Part shown: positions 1 to 4,843 of the stretch, piece by piece
How positions within the stretch are numbered: position 1 is the first letter of the stretch
Layout of the letters: the number at the start of each line of letters is the position of its first letter
From: Candidatus Bathyarchaeota archaeon
GTDB lineage: Archaea > Thermoproteota > Bathyarchaeia > 40CM-2-53-6
Assembly (NCBI GenBank): GCA_005883695.1
Contig: VBBV01000137.1
Coordinates: forward strand, 1 to 5,198
Reading direction: 5' to 3'
DNA: 5,198 nt
Notes under the pieces: generated by a model
What the model was told of the DNA's origin: nothing
The model's database searches: none
The model's input: only the letters and a program-made list of their open reading frames with translations
Made by a program: the position numbers and the translations under genes

Positions 1-269
1 TATCCCTCCTTGACAACGGGGGAAAGCACGGATACGAGATCATGCGAGAACTGAAGACTAAGACCGGCGCCCATATCGGCGCAGGCACGCTTTACCCTCT
101 TCTCTACGAACTGGAAGAGCGCAGACTAGTCGCAGGCGAATGGATGTCGCCAACACGAAGAAGCAGAAGAGTCTATAGAATTACAGACCAGGGAGAGAAG
201 TATCGCGACCAATCCTTCTACGGAATAGACAAACTGTTGAGATCTTCGGTCTCGAACTCGAACCACTAA
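1..269 (+). CDS. PadR-family transcriptional regulator, 5' end outside window
   Basis: This is the C-terminal part of a winged-helix DNA-binding repressor. Reading from base 3, the frame is open from the window edge, so the ATG at 42 is internal and the gene begins upstream. About 88 residues are visible. The family signature is clear: HGYEIMREL (helix 2), then GAGTLYPLLYELEERRLV (recognition helix and following turn), then the basic wing, which ends in RRVYRITDQGEKY. PadR proteins are usually about 100-180 residues, and the short tail after the wing (about 20 residues, with DKLLRSS) fits the small subfamily with a single C-terminal dimerisation helix. PadR regulators generally repress a nearby gene and respond to small, often aromatic or cationic, ligands; the ligand and target here are unknown. 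The stop codon (267-269) overlaps the stop of the convergent V4R gene. The family call is firm, the function is only general. Confidence 0.93.
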   Translation, partial: SLLDNGGKHGYEIMRELKTKTGAHIGAGTLYPLLYELEERRLVAGEWMSPTRRSRRVYRITDQGEKYRDQSFYGIDKLLRSSVSNSNH

Positions 270-808
270 TTTGATACTCTCTTCGACGGTTCTGCAAGTC
301 GAGTAATCTCGGCGGGTTCGCCGATTATCGCCTCGCAGAACCGATCCCCCTTCCCTTGACAGGAGACTTCCAGCGACTCACATTTTCTGCCGAACGTCTG
401 CTCCATTGCGCCGGTGAGAATCCCACGGCCGAAATGGCAGACCGGAGTCTTGCCTTTTCTGTTTCTTACTGAGACCCCATTTGTCCAGCGTATTCTAGCC
501 ATCTTTTTCGCAAGGTCAACATCGACTATCGTAAGTTTTCCCCATCCGCCGAGCGTGCCTAGGCGCTCGGCAATCTTCTGGATATCGCCTTGGCTCTTGA
601 TATCTAGGCCGGATTTTTTCGCCATGCTCATGTACTTTGCCCCACCTTGCTTTCCGATACTGTACTGGAAGCTAGTGGCGGTGATCGGTCCGAAACTCTC
701 AGTCAGCCGGTCTTCGATTGAGTGAATCAATGCGACGGGGATGAAGAGGAACCGTTCGTTGTAGGCGGTGATTATTCCCTTGGCCTCATCGATGTCTAAA
801 GCCTGCAA
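266..808 (-). CDS. V4R-domain (4-vinyl reductase) putative small-molecule sensor protein
   Basis: This 180-residue soluble protein is essentially one V4R domain, a fold used to bind small hydrophobic ligands (BchJ, the sensory part of XylR/DmpR/MopR-type activators, and the related Bet3 TRAPP fold). The C-terminal V4R block is plain: VCHFGRGILTGAMEQTFG at 123-140, then CESLEVSCQGKGDRFCEAI at 143-161. Cys124, Glu147, Cys150 and Cys158 have the spacing of the zinc site known from MopR. No DNA-binding or catalytic domain is attached. The start is uncertain. TTG at 808 is the only usual initiator in this frame after the in-frame stop at 863-865, and no Shine-Dalgarno is visible. The frame stays open for another 18 codons (ending KPDRLRKV) that look protein-like, so the true start or an undetected lesion may lie upstream. 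A TATA-like box at 880-886 would give a leader of about 50 bases. Tail to tail with PadR. Confidence 0.85.
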   Translation of the reverse strand: MQALDIDEAKGIITAYNERFLFIPVALIHSIEDRLTESFGPITATSFQYSIGKQGGAKYMSMAKKSGLDIKSQGDIQKIAERLGTLGGWGKLTIVDVDLAKKMARIRWTNGVSVRNRKGKTPVCHFGRGILTGAMEQTFGRKCESLEVSCQGKGDRFCEAIIGEPAEITRLAEPSKRVSN

Positions 809-879
809 TACTTTGCGGAGGCGATCAGGCTTGGTGGCAGTGCCCAGAGGCGTTTCCCGAAGTCAAACAGTTAGCCTGC

Positions 880-886
880 TTAAATT
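880..886 (-). promoter_or_regulatory. Possible TATA box for the V4R gene
   Basis: The minus strand reads CAATTTAAGC here, an AT-rich island in mixed sequence. With the usual archaeal spacing of about 26 bases, transcription would start near 857, about 50 bases before the TTG at 808. It is a weak match to consensus and is supported mainly by position. Confidence 0.3.
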
Positions 887-914
887 GCCTTGCGAAAAGT
901 CGTGAACACTCAAC

Positions 915-939
915 AAAAATTCCCTCGACTTATTCGAGG
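915..939 (-). terminator. Hairpin plus T-tract, possible terminator of the VTT gene
   Basis: On the minus strand a perfect 6-bp stem (CCTCGA, 5-base loop, TCGAGG) is followed within four bases by TTTTT at 919-915. It lies about 170 bases after the VTT stop codon and just before the TATA-like box of the V4R gene. The hairpin with T-run resembles an intrinsic terminator; in archaea the T-run alone may suffice. The distance from the gene lowers confidence. Confidence 0.4.
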
Positions 940-947
940 CCTCACGA

Positions 948-960
948 GCGTCAGAGACGC
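948..960. repeat. Short perfect inverted repeat (5-bp stem, 3-base loop)
   Basis: GCGTC, AGA, GACGC forms a GC-rich hairpin on either strand, 8 bases from the neighbouring 923-939 hairpin. It may be part of the same terminator-like or structured region, or a small protein-binding site. Confidence 0.4.
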
Positions 961-1105
961 AATAGTACCATTAGGTTTGGTCTGGGGACCGGCTAGCAAT
1001 CGGGTGGTATCCTGAGACTGTCAGATCATATGGAAGAATGATCAGCGCGAGTATCGTTGCAGTCCGAAGAATAGGATACCTTTTGGAGGTCGAAGAGAGT
1101 TCAAC

Positions 1106-1816
1106 TTATTTTGGTTCCTGCTTCGCCGGCTCCTGTTGCGTGGATCTCTGTCCGTTGTTTCTGTGCCCCTTCGAGAAGAGGTTTCGGACCCTCCCCAGTA
1201 GTCTGCTTCGAAGACTGTCCTTGTGTCCCAGCAACCTCTTCTCCCAGTCAACTCTTATGATGAGGTACGCGGTGGAGATGACTAGTGCAGCTGACACGAT
1301 CGATGCGTAGACGTTTTCTCCAAAGAACTGGTCGACCGGTTGCCTCAATTGCCTCGCGACGTAGAGGACAGACAGAATCCAGACGAATTTTCCAGTATAC
1401 AGAGCTAGGTAAGATTTGAGAGGGCTGTATCGAATGATTCCCATAGGAATGAAAGCGGCGTCAACTAGTGGAGAGGCTGCGAAGAGGACTCCTACCAGGA
1501 AAGTGCTTCCACCCAAGAGTTTTCGGAGAGAGTCAAACCTCTCCTGTTTACGAATCGCTCGTCGAGCCCCATATCCGAGAGCATAGCTGACAAGTTTTCC
1601 GGTGGCCGCTCCAAGGGCCGCGATGGCTGCGATCTGAATGATTCCAAGATAGCTTTCATCCAGAACGACCCCGATTACTACTACTAGGTAGGGCGTTGGA
1701 AAGAAGGGGATGAGATTACCGGCAATACTGACAACAAAGACGAATAATAGCGTGGCGAGAAGACCCGAAGGGTGGGTGGACAAGAAGCCGATTACCCATC
1801 CAATCAGATCGACCAA
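1106..1816 (-). CDS. DedA/VTT-domain (SNARE-associated type) integral membrane protein
   Basis: This 236-residue multi-pass membrane protein belongs to the VTT (VMP1/TMEM41/DedA) superfamily, whose members are linked to lipid scrambling or flipping and to envelope homeostasis. Hydrophobic segments lie at about 18-34, 42-70, 105-125, 136-155 and 168-188. Family hallmarks are the proline-rich re-entrant NLIPFFPTPYLVVVIG (34-49), GAATGKLVSYALGYGARRA (69-87), and FAASPLVDAAFIPMGIIRYS (112-131) followed by a final membrane segment. After residue 190 comes a soluble, strongly basic tail of about 45 residues ending in the near-repeat QEPAKQEPK, probably cytoplasmic. The start is TTG at 1816; the frame upstream is open for more than 40 codons but has no ATG, GTG or TTG before about 1940. 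A 13-base near-perfect direct repeat covers the start codon. Substrate unknown. The gene is divergent from the plus-strand cluster. Confidence 0.85.
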   Translation of the reverse strand: MVDLIGWVIGFLSTHPSGLLATLLFVFVVSIAGNLIPFFPTPYLVVVIGVVLDESYLGIIQIAAIAALGAATGKLVSYALGYGARRAIRKQERFDSLRKLLGGSTFLVGVLFAASPLVDAAFIPMGIIRYSPLKSYLALYTGKFVWILSVLYVARQLRQPVDQFFGENVYASIVSAALVISTAYLIIRVDWEKRLLGHKDSLRSRLLGRVRNLFSKGHRNNGQRSTQQEPAKQEPK

Positions 1817-1834
1817 GATGCCAGATCGATCAAG
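1805..1834. repeat. 17-base-period direct repeat over the VTT gene start
   Basis: CAGATCGACCAAG (1805-1817) and CAGATCGATCAAG (1822-1834) differ at one base and sit 17 bases apart. The left copy contains the VTT start codon. This could be a tandem duplication or a pair of operator half-sites on one face of nearly two helical turns. No binding protein can be assigned. Confidence 0.5.
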
Positions 1835-1836
1835 TT

Positions 1837-1843
1837 CTATTAG
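1837..1843 (-). promoter_or_regulatory. Possible weak TATA box for the VTT gene
   Basis: The minus strand reads CCTAATAGAA, centred about 24 bases before the TTG at 1816. At archaeal spacing this would give a nearly leaderless mRNA. The match to the consensus is poor, so it is offered only because of its position. Confidence 0.2.
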
Positions 1844-1895
1844 GCTGGGGGTTGAAAAGCTATCTGGCGGGACACTTAGGTGAACTCGCGAGGAG

Positions 1896-1906
1896 AGAAA
1901 GTTTCT
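1896..1906. promoter_or_regulatory. Short palindrome in the divergent intergenic region
   Basis: AGAAAGTTTCT is an 11-base palindrome with a central G, lying between the two divergent gene starts (1816 on minus, 1958 on plus). It could be a small operator. A palindrome this short can also arise by chance. Confidence 0.2.
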
Positions 1907-1957
1907 TCTGAGCGGAATCGTAATCTCGGGTAACCGTGGTTGGAAGGGTCTAACAAG

Positions 1958-2275
1958 ATGAGGATGAAGGACGTATACTCGAAGAAGATCACCTCAGAAG
2001 AGGAACAGGGTGGTTATGTGATTGTCCTGAAAGACAGGCTCTCCTTCTTCCCGAGGTTGGGCCGGAGATTCCAGATGATGCAGAACGGCCGTTCGCGGAG
2101 AGCCATGGTCGAGTCCTATCCCTGCTCTTGCAGAGGGCCCGAGCTTCCCCACTCGCACTTTTTCGTCAGGGTCAAGGCTTTGAGGTCAGGCGACAGGGTT
2201 ACGATTCGGAAGGATTCGAAGACCGGGACCCGCTATCTTCTCCAGGTCGAAAACCATCCTCGAAGAAACGTCTGA
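1958..2275 (+). CDS. Small conserved-looking hypothetical protein with CxCRGPxxPHxH motif
   Basis: I do not recognise a characterised family. From the ATG at 1958 the product is 105 residues, soluble and basic (pI clearly high by composition), with no signal peptide or membrane segment. It alternates short beta-like stretches (YVIVLKDRLSFF at 20-31, HFFVRVKAL at 67-75, DRVTIRK at 79-85, RYLLQVE at 92-98), suggesting a small beta-barrel or SH3/OB-like fold. Its most striking element is CSCRGPELPHSHFFV (56-70): two Cys two apart and two His two apart (Cys56, Cys58, His65, His67) could bind one metal ion. Starts at TTG 1940 or ATG 1964 are also possible; no clear Shine-Dalgarno decides. It ends 47 bases before the RNase J-like gene on the same strand, so the two may share a transcript, and an RNA-related role would be plausible but is only inference. 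Confidence 0.75.
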   Translation: MRMKDVYSKKITSEEEQGGYVIVLKDRLSFFPRLGRRFQMMQNGRSRRAMVESYPCSCRGPELPHSHFFVRVKALRSGDRVTIRKDSKTGTRYLLQVENHPRRNV

Positions 2276-2280
2276 AGCTC

Positions 2281-2286
2281 TATAAT
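2281..2286 (+). promoter_or_regulatory. Possible internal TATA box before the RNase J-like gene
   Basis: CTATAATC lies about 40 bases before the ATG at 2323 and would place a transcript start near 2310. It could give this gene its own promoter within the cluster. Weak evidence from sequence alone. Confidence 0.25.
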
Positions 2287-2307
2287 CAGAAGAATAAGAA
2301 ACAGCCC

Positions 2308-2312
2308 GAGGA
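2308..2312 (+). promoter_or_regulatory. Ribosome binding site supporting the ATG at 2323
   Basis: GAGGA sits 10 bases before ATG 2323 and matches the archaeal anti-Shine-Dalgarno. It favours this start over the in-frame ATG at 2128, which lies inside the preceding gene and encodes a non-family leader. Confidence 0.5.
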
Positions 2313-2322
2313 TAGTACGTTC

Positions 2323-2940
2323 ATGGCAGAGATCACTTTCTACGGGGGAGCAGGGGAGATCGGTGGAAACATGATCCTCGTCGGTGACGGAGACTCGAAG
2401 ATCATGCTGGATTTCGGCATGAGCCTGGGAGAAAGGGGACGATTCTTCTCCGAACCCTTCCTGTCACCTAGAAACGAAAGCGGGCTGATCAGTCTCGGAA
2501 TCATCCCCGACGTCGCCGGCCTCTACAAGGGAGAAGGGGAAATGCCTGCGGACGCTGTCTTCCTTAGCCACGCCCACATCGACCATTCAATGTCCATCTC
2601 TCTCCTCAACCGCCAGATACCGGTTTACTGTGGCGAGACCACGAAAATGATTCTGGAGACTTTGTCGGAAGCTCGTCCAGGAGGTTTCGAGAACGATCTT
2701 GATGGGATCCAGTTCAAGACTTTCCAAACTGGGGACCGGATGAAAATGGGACGGATAGAGTTGGAGCCGGTTCATGTGGACCATAGCATGCCCGGATCCT
2801 ATGGGTTCATACTTCACACGTCGATAGGGACCCTCGCGTACAGCGGCGATTTCAGAGCCCACGGGCCCAGGTCCGACATGACACAGGATTTTTCGGAAAA
2901 AGCCGAGAAGTCGAACCCAGAGCTGTTTCTCTGCGATTGA
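2323..2940 (+). CDS. RNase J-like metallo-beta-lactamase hydrolase, N-terminal fragment of a broken gene
   Basis: This 205-residue piece carries the metallo-beta-lactamase half of an RNase J-like/beta-CASP hydrolase, the family of Zn-dependent RNA-processing nucleases. It starts with the typical strand ITFYGGAGEIGGN (4-16), then LDFGMSLGERG (29-39), the metal motif SHAHIDH (82-88; His83, His85, Asp87, His88), VHVDHSMPGSYGF (150-162; His154 the likely ligand) and YSGDFRAHGP (173-182; Asp176). It stops at LFLCD followed by TGA at 2938-2940. Family members continue through a short CEGT/CDST-type segment into the beta-CASP domain, which is found here in another frame from about 2933. Alone this half lacks the beta-CASP domain and the last metal-binding His, so it should not be active. 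The start at ATG 2323 fits the family N-terminus and has GAGGA upstream. The exact substrate class (nuclease or other hydrolase) is inferred from fold only. Confidence 0.85.
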   Translation: MAEITFYGGAGEIGGNMILVGDGDSKIMLDFGMSLGERGRFFSEPFLSPRNESGLISLGIIPDVAGLYKGEGEMPADAVFLSHAHIDHSMSISLLNRQIPVYCGETTKMILETLSEARPGGFENDLDGIQFKTFQTGDRMKMGRIELEPVHVDHSMPGSYGFILHTSIGTLAYSGDFRAHGPRSDMTQDFSEKAEKSNPELFLCD

Positions 2941-2944
2941 CCAT

Positions 2945-3586
2945 GTGGTTCGGAAAACGAACGGGCTGGTTCTCGCAAATTTTTCGACCGCAGACGTGGA
3001 TAGGTTGAGAACGTTTTACGAGATTGCCAAGAAGAACAACAGGGTACTAGCGGTCTCGCTGAGACAGGCGCATCTGCTGCAAGCACTTGTCAAAGACAAA
3101 CACCTGACCATTCCCGATATCTCTCACGACCCCAACATCGTCGTCTACCAGCGAACGAAAAAGACCTACTATAGCTGGGAAAAGGAGGTCATGAAGAATA
3201 GCACGGTGAGGACATCGAAGGATGTCAAGGAAACGCAGGGAAAGTTCATTCTAGCTGCCAGCTCCTATGATATGAACGAGGTCTTGGACATCAAGCCTGA
3301 TGCAGGTGGGGCGTTCATCAACAGCAGCTCGGAACCGTTCAACGAGGAAATGGAGATCGACCACGAAAGATTCGTCAACTGGCTCAATCATTTCGGACTG
3401 CCAATGTACCAGATTCACAGCTCGGGACACATGATGCCCACGGAGCTGCGAGAGACGATCGCCAAGATCAGTCCCAAGACACTTGTCCCGATCCATACAG
3501 AGCAACCACACCTCTACGAACTCTTCATCAAAGACCTGTGCAAAGTGCACCAGCCCATCAAGGGATCAACCTGGAAGGTGGAATAG
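2945..3586 (+). CDS. RNase J-like hydrolase, beta-CASP/C-terminal fragment in shifted frame
   Basis: This is the second half of the same gene. From GTG 2945 it is 213 residues, but the homologous reading begins slightly earlier (AIDH before VVRKTNG), so the GTG is probably not a natural start. Beta-CASP features in order are LVLANFSTADVDRLRTF (8-24, motif A region), SSSEPFNEE (127-135, motif B acid near Glu130), HSSGH (158-162, motif C) and VPIHTEQPHLYELF (181-194, with His184 as the late metal ligand). With the N-terminal fragment, every expected catalytic motif is present, giving a compact protein of about 420-450 residues, shorter than bacterial RNase J (about 550) and without its C-terminal domain. 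The fragment follows the upstream TGA by 4 bases, so re-initiation is conceivable, but no Shine-Dalgarno is seen. The downstream GNAT gene starts 19 bases after the stop. Confidence 0.85.
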   Translation: MVRKTNGLVLANFSTADVDRLRTFYEIAKKNNRVLAVSLRQAHLLQALVKDKHLTIPDISHDPNIVVYQRTKKTYYSWEKEVMKNSTVRTSKDVKETQGKFILAASSYDMNEVLDIKPDAGGAFINSSSEPFNEEMEIDHERFVNWLNHFGLPMYQIHSSGHMMPTELRETIAKISPKTLVPIHTEQPHLYELFIKDLCKVHQPIKGSTWKVE

Positions 3587-3605
3587 ACAAGCGCCCAGAC
3601 CGAGC

Positions 3606-4019
3606 GTGAAAACGGGCAGAATCTACCGACATTTCAAGGCGTCCAACGGGGAGAGCGTGACTCTGCGAGCGTTGAAGTGGGAAGACCTCGACGATTGTGT
3701 AGCTTTCATCAACGATCTGGTCGGTGAGAAGAATACTGAGCCGAACCTCGGAATAATCGCTGACAGAAAACAGACAAGGGAAGAAGAGGCGAAGTGGCTC
3801 GCCAACCAGCTAACTGGAATAGAAAGCGGGAGCATCGTAAGCGTTGTCGCGGAACTGGGTGGAAGATTAGCTGGAAACAGCTCAGTAACGAGAGGGTCCT
3901 ATGAAGACACAAAACATCACGGATACCTTGGAATAGCCATCTCAAGGAAACATAGGGATCGGGGAATAGGCCTGGAGATGATGCGCACACTGGTCAAGGA
4001 ATCCGGAAAGCCGGACTGA
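3606..4019 (+). CDS. GNAT-family N-acetyltransferase, frameshifted (N-terminal part)
   Basis: GNAT enzymes transfer an acetyl group from acetyl-CoA to an amine on a protein, peptide, amino sugar or small molecule. From GTG 3606 the frame gives 137 residues: a first strand GESVTLRALKWEDLDD (15-30), a central sheet, then motif A, HGYLGIAISRKHRDRGIGLEMM (105-126), with the acetyl-CoA pyrophosphate loop RDRGIG. The frame ends at TGA 4017-4019 straight after KESGKPD, but the expected C-terminal half continues in the -1 frame (AGLKTIELEV...). A single missing base around 4001-4010 explains this. GTG 3606 is chosen because it follows the hydrolase stop by 19 bases and the protein begins just before the first GNAT strand; the same frame is open further upstream, but that part overlaps the hydrolase. 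The substrate cannot be told. Confidence 0.8.
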   Translation: MKTGRIYRHFKASNGESVTLRALKWEDLDDCVAFINDLVGEKNTEPNLGIIADRKQTREEEAKWLANQLTGIESGSIVSVVAELGGRLAGNSSVTRGSYEDTKHHGYLGIAISRKHRDRGIGLEMMRTLVKESGKPD

Positions 4020-4168
4020 AAACGATCGAATTAGAAGTCTTCGCGAACAACCCACGCGCGATCCACGTGTACGAGAGGACAGGCTTCAAAGAGGCAGGCA
4101 GGATACCGAAGAAGATGCTAAGGAATGGCAAGTTCATTGATAGTATCGTGATGGCCAGGGAACTGTGA
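4010..4168 (+). pseudogene. GNAT C-terminal fragment in the shifted frame
   Basis: Read from 4010, these bases encode AGLKTIELEVFANNPRAI, then HVYERTGFKEAGRIPKKM and a tail ending IVMAREL before TGA 4166-4168. This is the missing GNAT C-terminus: the beta5 strand IELEVFANN, the Asn-Pro-x-Ala helix, and the conserved Tyr of VYERTGF, which usually serves as general acid. Joined to the upstream frame it restores a normal protein of about 187 residues. There is no initiation codon or ribosome site of its own. The stop lies 3 bases from the stop of the convergent second GNAT gene, tight packing that supports this as the original gene end. Confidence 0.85.
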
Positions 4169-4171
4169 GGC

Positions 4172-4774
4172 TCAGAGCTGCCTTCTTACAATTGCGAAAC
4201 GTTCTAGCTGGCGATGGATTTTGAATCCTGCTTTGAGGTACATGCTCAGGGCTCCCTTGTAATTCTCTTCGGCCCAAGGAGTCTCCCAGGCTCGCTTGAC
4301 CGGGTTAGTCGTAGGATAACCCTCCGCGATGTGTAACCTCTCTCGACGGAACTTGTCACAAGCAGCACTCAAAAGCGCCGTTCCGACTCCCCTTCCTCTA
4401 TGTCCAGGAGCTACGAGGAAGCACATGACCGAGCCGACTGGCTCGGAGGGATCGTCGTCGACGGTAGCATATCTCCGCATGTTTAGGAAGTTAGACCGAG
4501 ACTGTGCGTTGCACCAACCAACCACTCTTCCCTCTGCTATGGCTAGCAAGCCGTGGGCTTTGCCTGATCTGATTCGTTCGGCCCGAGCTTCTCGATGAGC
4601 AGGCCCAAATTTGGTGGTAGAGTCCCAATTATCCCCGGGCGTGTCGTAGAATCCACAATAGCAACCGGACCATTCCGGAAAATCGGTAAAGGCTTCCTTA
4701 TCGAAGACCCGAAGGTAGTCGTCTAGTTGTTCCGGCGTTAGCTCTCGAACTTCAACCTTCAGCGCTCGACTCAT
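4172..4774 (-). CDS. GNAT-family N-acetyltransferase with N-terminal WSGCYC motif
   Basis: This intact 200-residue GNAT enzyme has motif A at about 116-138, VMCFLVAPGHRGRGVGTALL, with the acetyl-CoA loop HRGRGVG. The C-terminal YLKAGF (179-184) carries the conserved Tyr. The N-terminal region contains EWSGCYCGFYDTP (34-46) and an acidic-polar stretch before the helix REARAERIRSGKAHGLLA, a layout I associate with a GNAT subgroup of unknown substrate; residues 152-170 (GYPTTNPVKRAWETPWAEE) also fit that subgroup. The two close cysteines could be redox-active or bind metal, but this is speculation. The ATG at 4774 is well supported: a TATA box sits about 30 bases upstream, implying a leaderless or nearly leaderless mRNA. 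It is not a close relative of the other GNAT gene: the N-terminal halves do not resemble one another. It is convergent with the plus-strand cluster. Confidence 0.9.
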   Translation of the reverse strand: MSRALKVEVRELTPEQLDDYLRVFDKEAFTDFPEWSGCYCGFYDTPGDNWDSTTKFGPAHREARAERIRSGKAHGLLAIAEGRVVGWCNAQSRSNFLNMRRYATVDDDPSEPVGSVMCFLVAPGHRGRGVGTALLSAACDKFRRERLHIAEGYPTTNPVKRAWETPWAEENYKGALSMYLKAGFKIHRQLERFAIVRRQL

Positions 4775-4800
4775 AACTAACTCACGGACCGCTATGAGAG

Positions 4801-4806
4801 TATAAG
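4801..4806 (-). promoter_or_regulatory. TATA box for the second GNAT gene
   Basis: The minus strand reads GGCTCTTATACTC, with CTTATA at 4806-4801. Its centre is about 30 bases before the A of ATG 4774, so at 26-base spacing transcription would start within a few bases of the start codon. The preceding T6 terminator makes an independent transcript likely. Confidence 0.55.
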
Positions 4807-4830
4807 AGCCATCTTTGAGGGAGACGTTAG

Positions 4831-4836
4831 AAAAAA
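4831..4836 (-). terminator. T6 terminator after the EamA transporter gene
   Basis: On the minus strand, TCTCTATTTTTTCTAAC begins a few bases after the transporter stop codon (4846-4844). Archaeal RNA polymerase terminates at such T-runs without needing a hairpin, and none is present. It separates the transporter unit from the GNAT promoter 25 bases further on. Confidence 0.55.
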
Positions 4837-4843
4837 TAGAGAA

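Larger units (their letters stand above)
809..1105. other. Gene-free stretch between two minus-strand genes
   Basis: These 297 bases separate the end of the VTT gene from the start of the V4R gene. No convincing gene is present on either strand; the open frames crossing into the VTT gene are antisense shadows. The stretch contains four short inverted repeats: 923-939 (6-bp stem), 948-960 (5-bp stem), 979-990 (4-bp stem) and 1012-1024 (4-bp stem). A minus-strand T5 tract lies at 915-919 and a TATA-like box at 880-886. The order, reading the minus strand, is gene end, hairpins, T-tract, TATA-like box, next gene. That would suit termination of one unit and initiation of the next. A small structured RNA cannot be excluded. 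I found no tRNA T-arm or C/D-box pattern. Confidence 0.6.

Noticed and set aside
414..725. Plus-strand open frame opposite the V4R gene
   Set aside because: It is the reverse shadow of a recognised domain with no start signals or protein-like features of its own.
900..1040. tRNA or C/D-box small RNA in the gene-free stretch
   Set aside because: No GGTTCGAATCC-like T-arm, no acceptor stem pairing, and no paired C and D boxes at proper distance on either strand.
1038..1310. Plus-strand open frame across the end of the VTT gene
   Set aside because: It is antisense to a clear membrane protein gene, and its cysteine/leucine-rich translation has no family features.
2128..2322. In-frame extension of the RNase J-like gene upstream to an ATG at 2128
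   Set aside because: It overlaps the small CxCRGP gene in another frame, its translation is low-complexity and basic like a shadow, and the family N-terminus begins exactly at ATG 2323 with a ribosome site.
2930..2950. Programmed ribosomal frameshift joining the two hydrolase frames
   Set aside because: No slippery heptamer or downstream structure is visible, and a simple shift would not restore the conserved segment that seems missing.
3483..3605. Longer N-terminus of the first GNAT gene from an ATG at 3483
   Set aside because: It would overlap the hydrolase C-terminus, including its conserved PIHTEQPH motif, and the added residues are Ser/Thr-rich shadow sequence.
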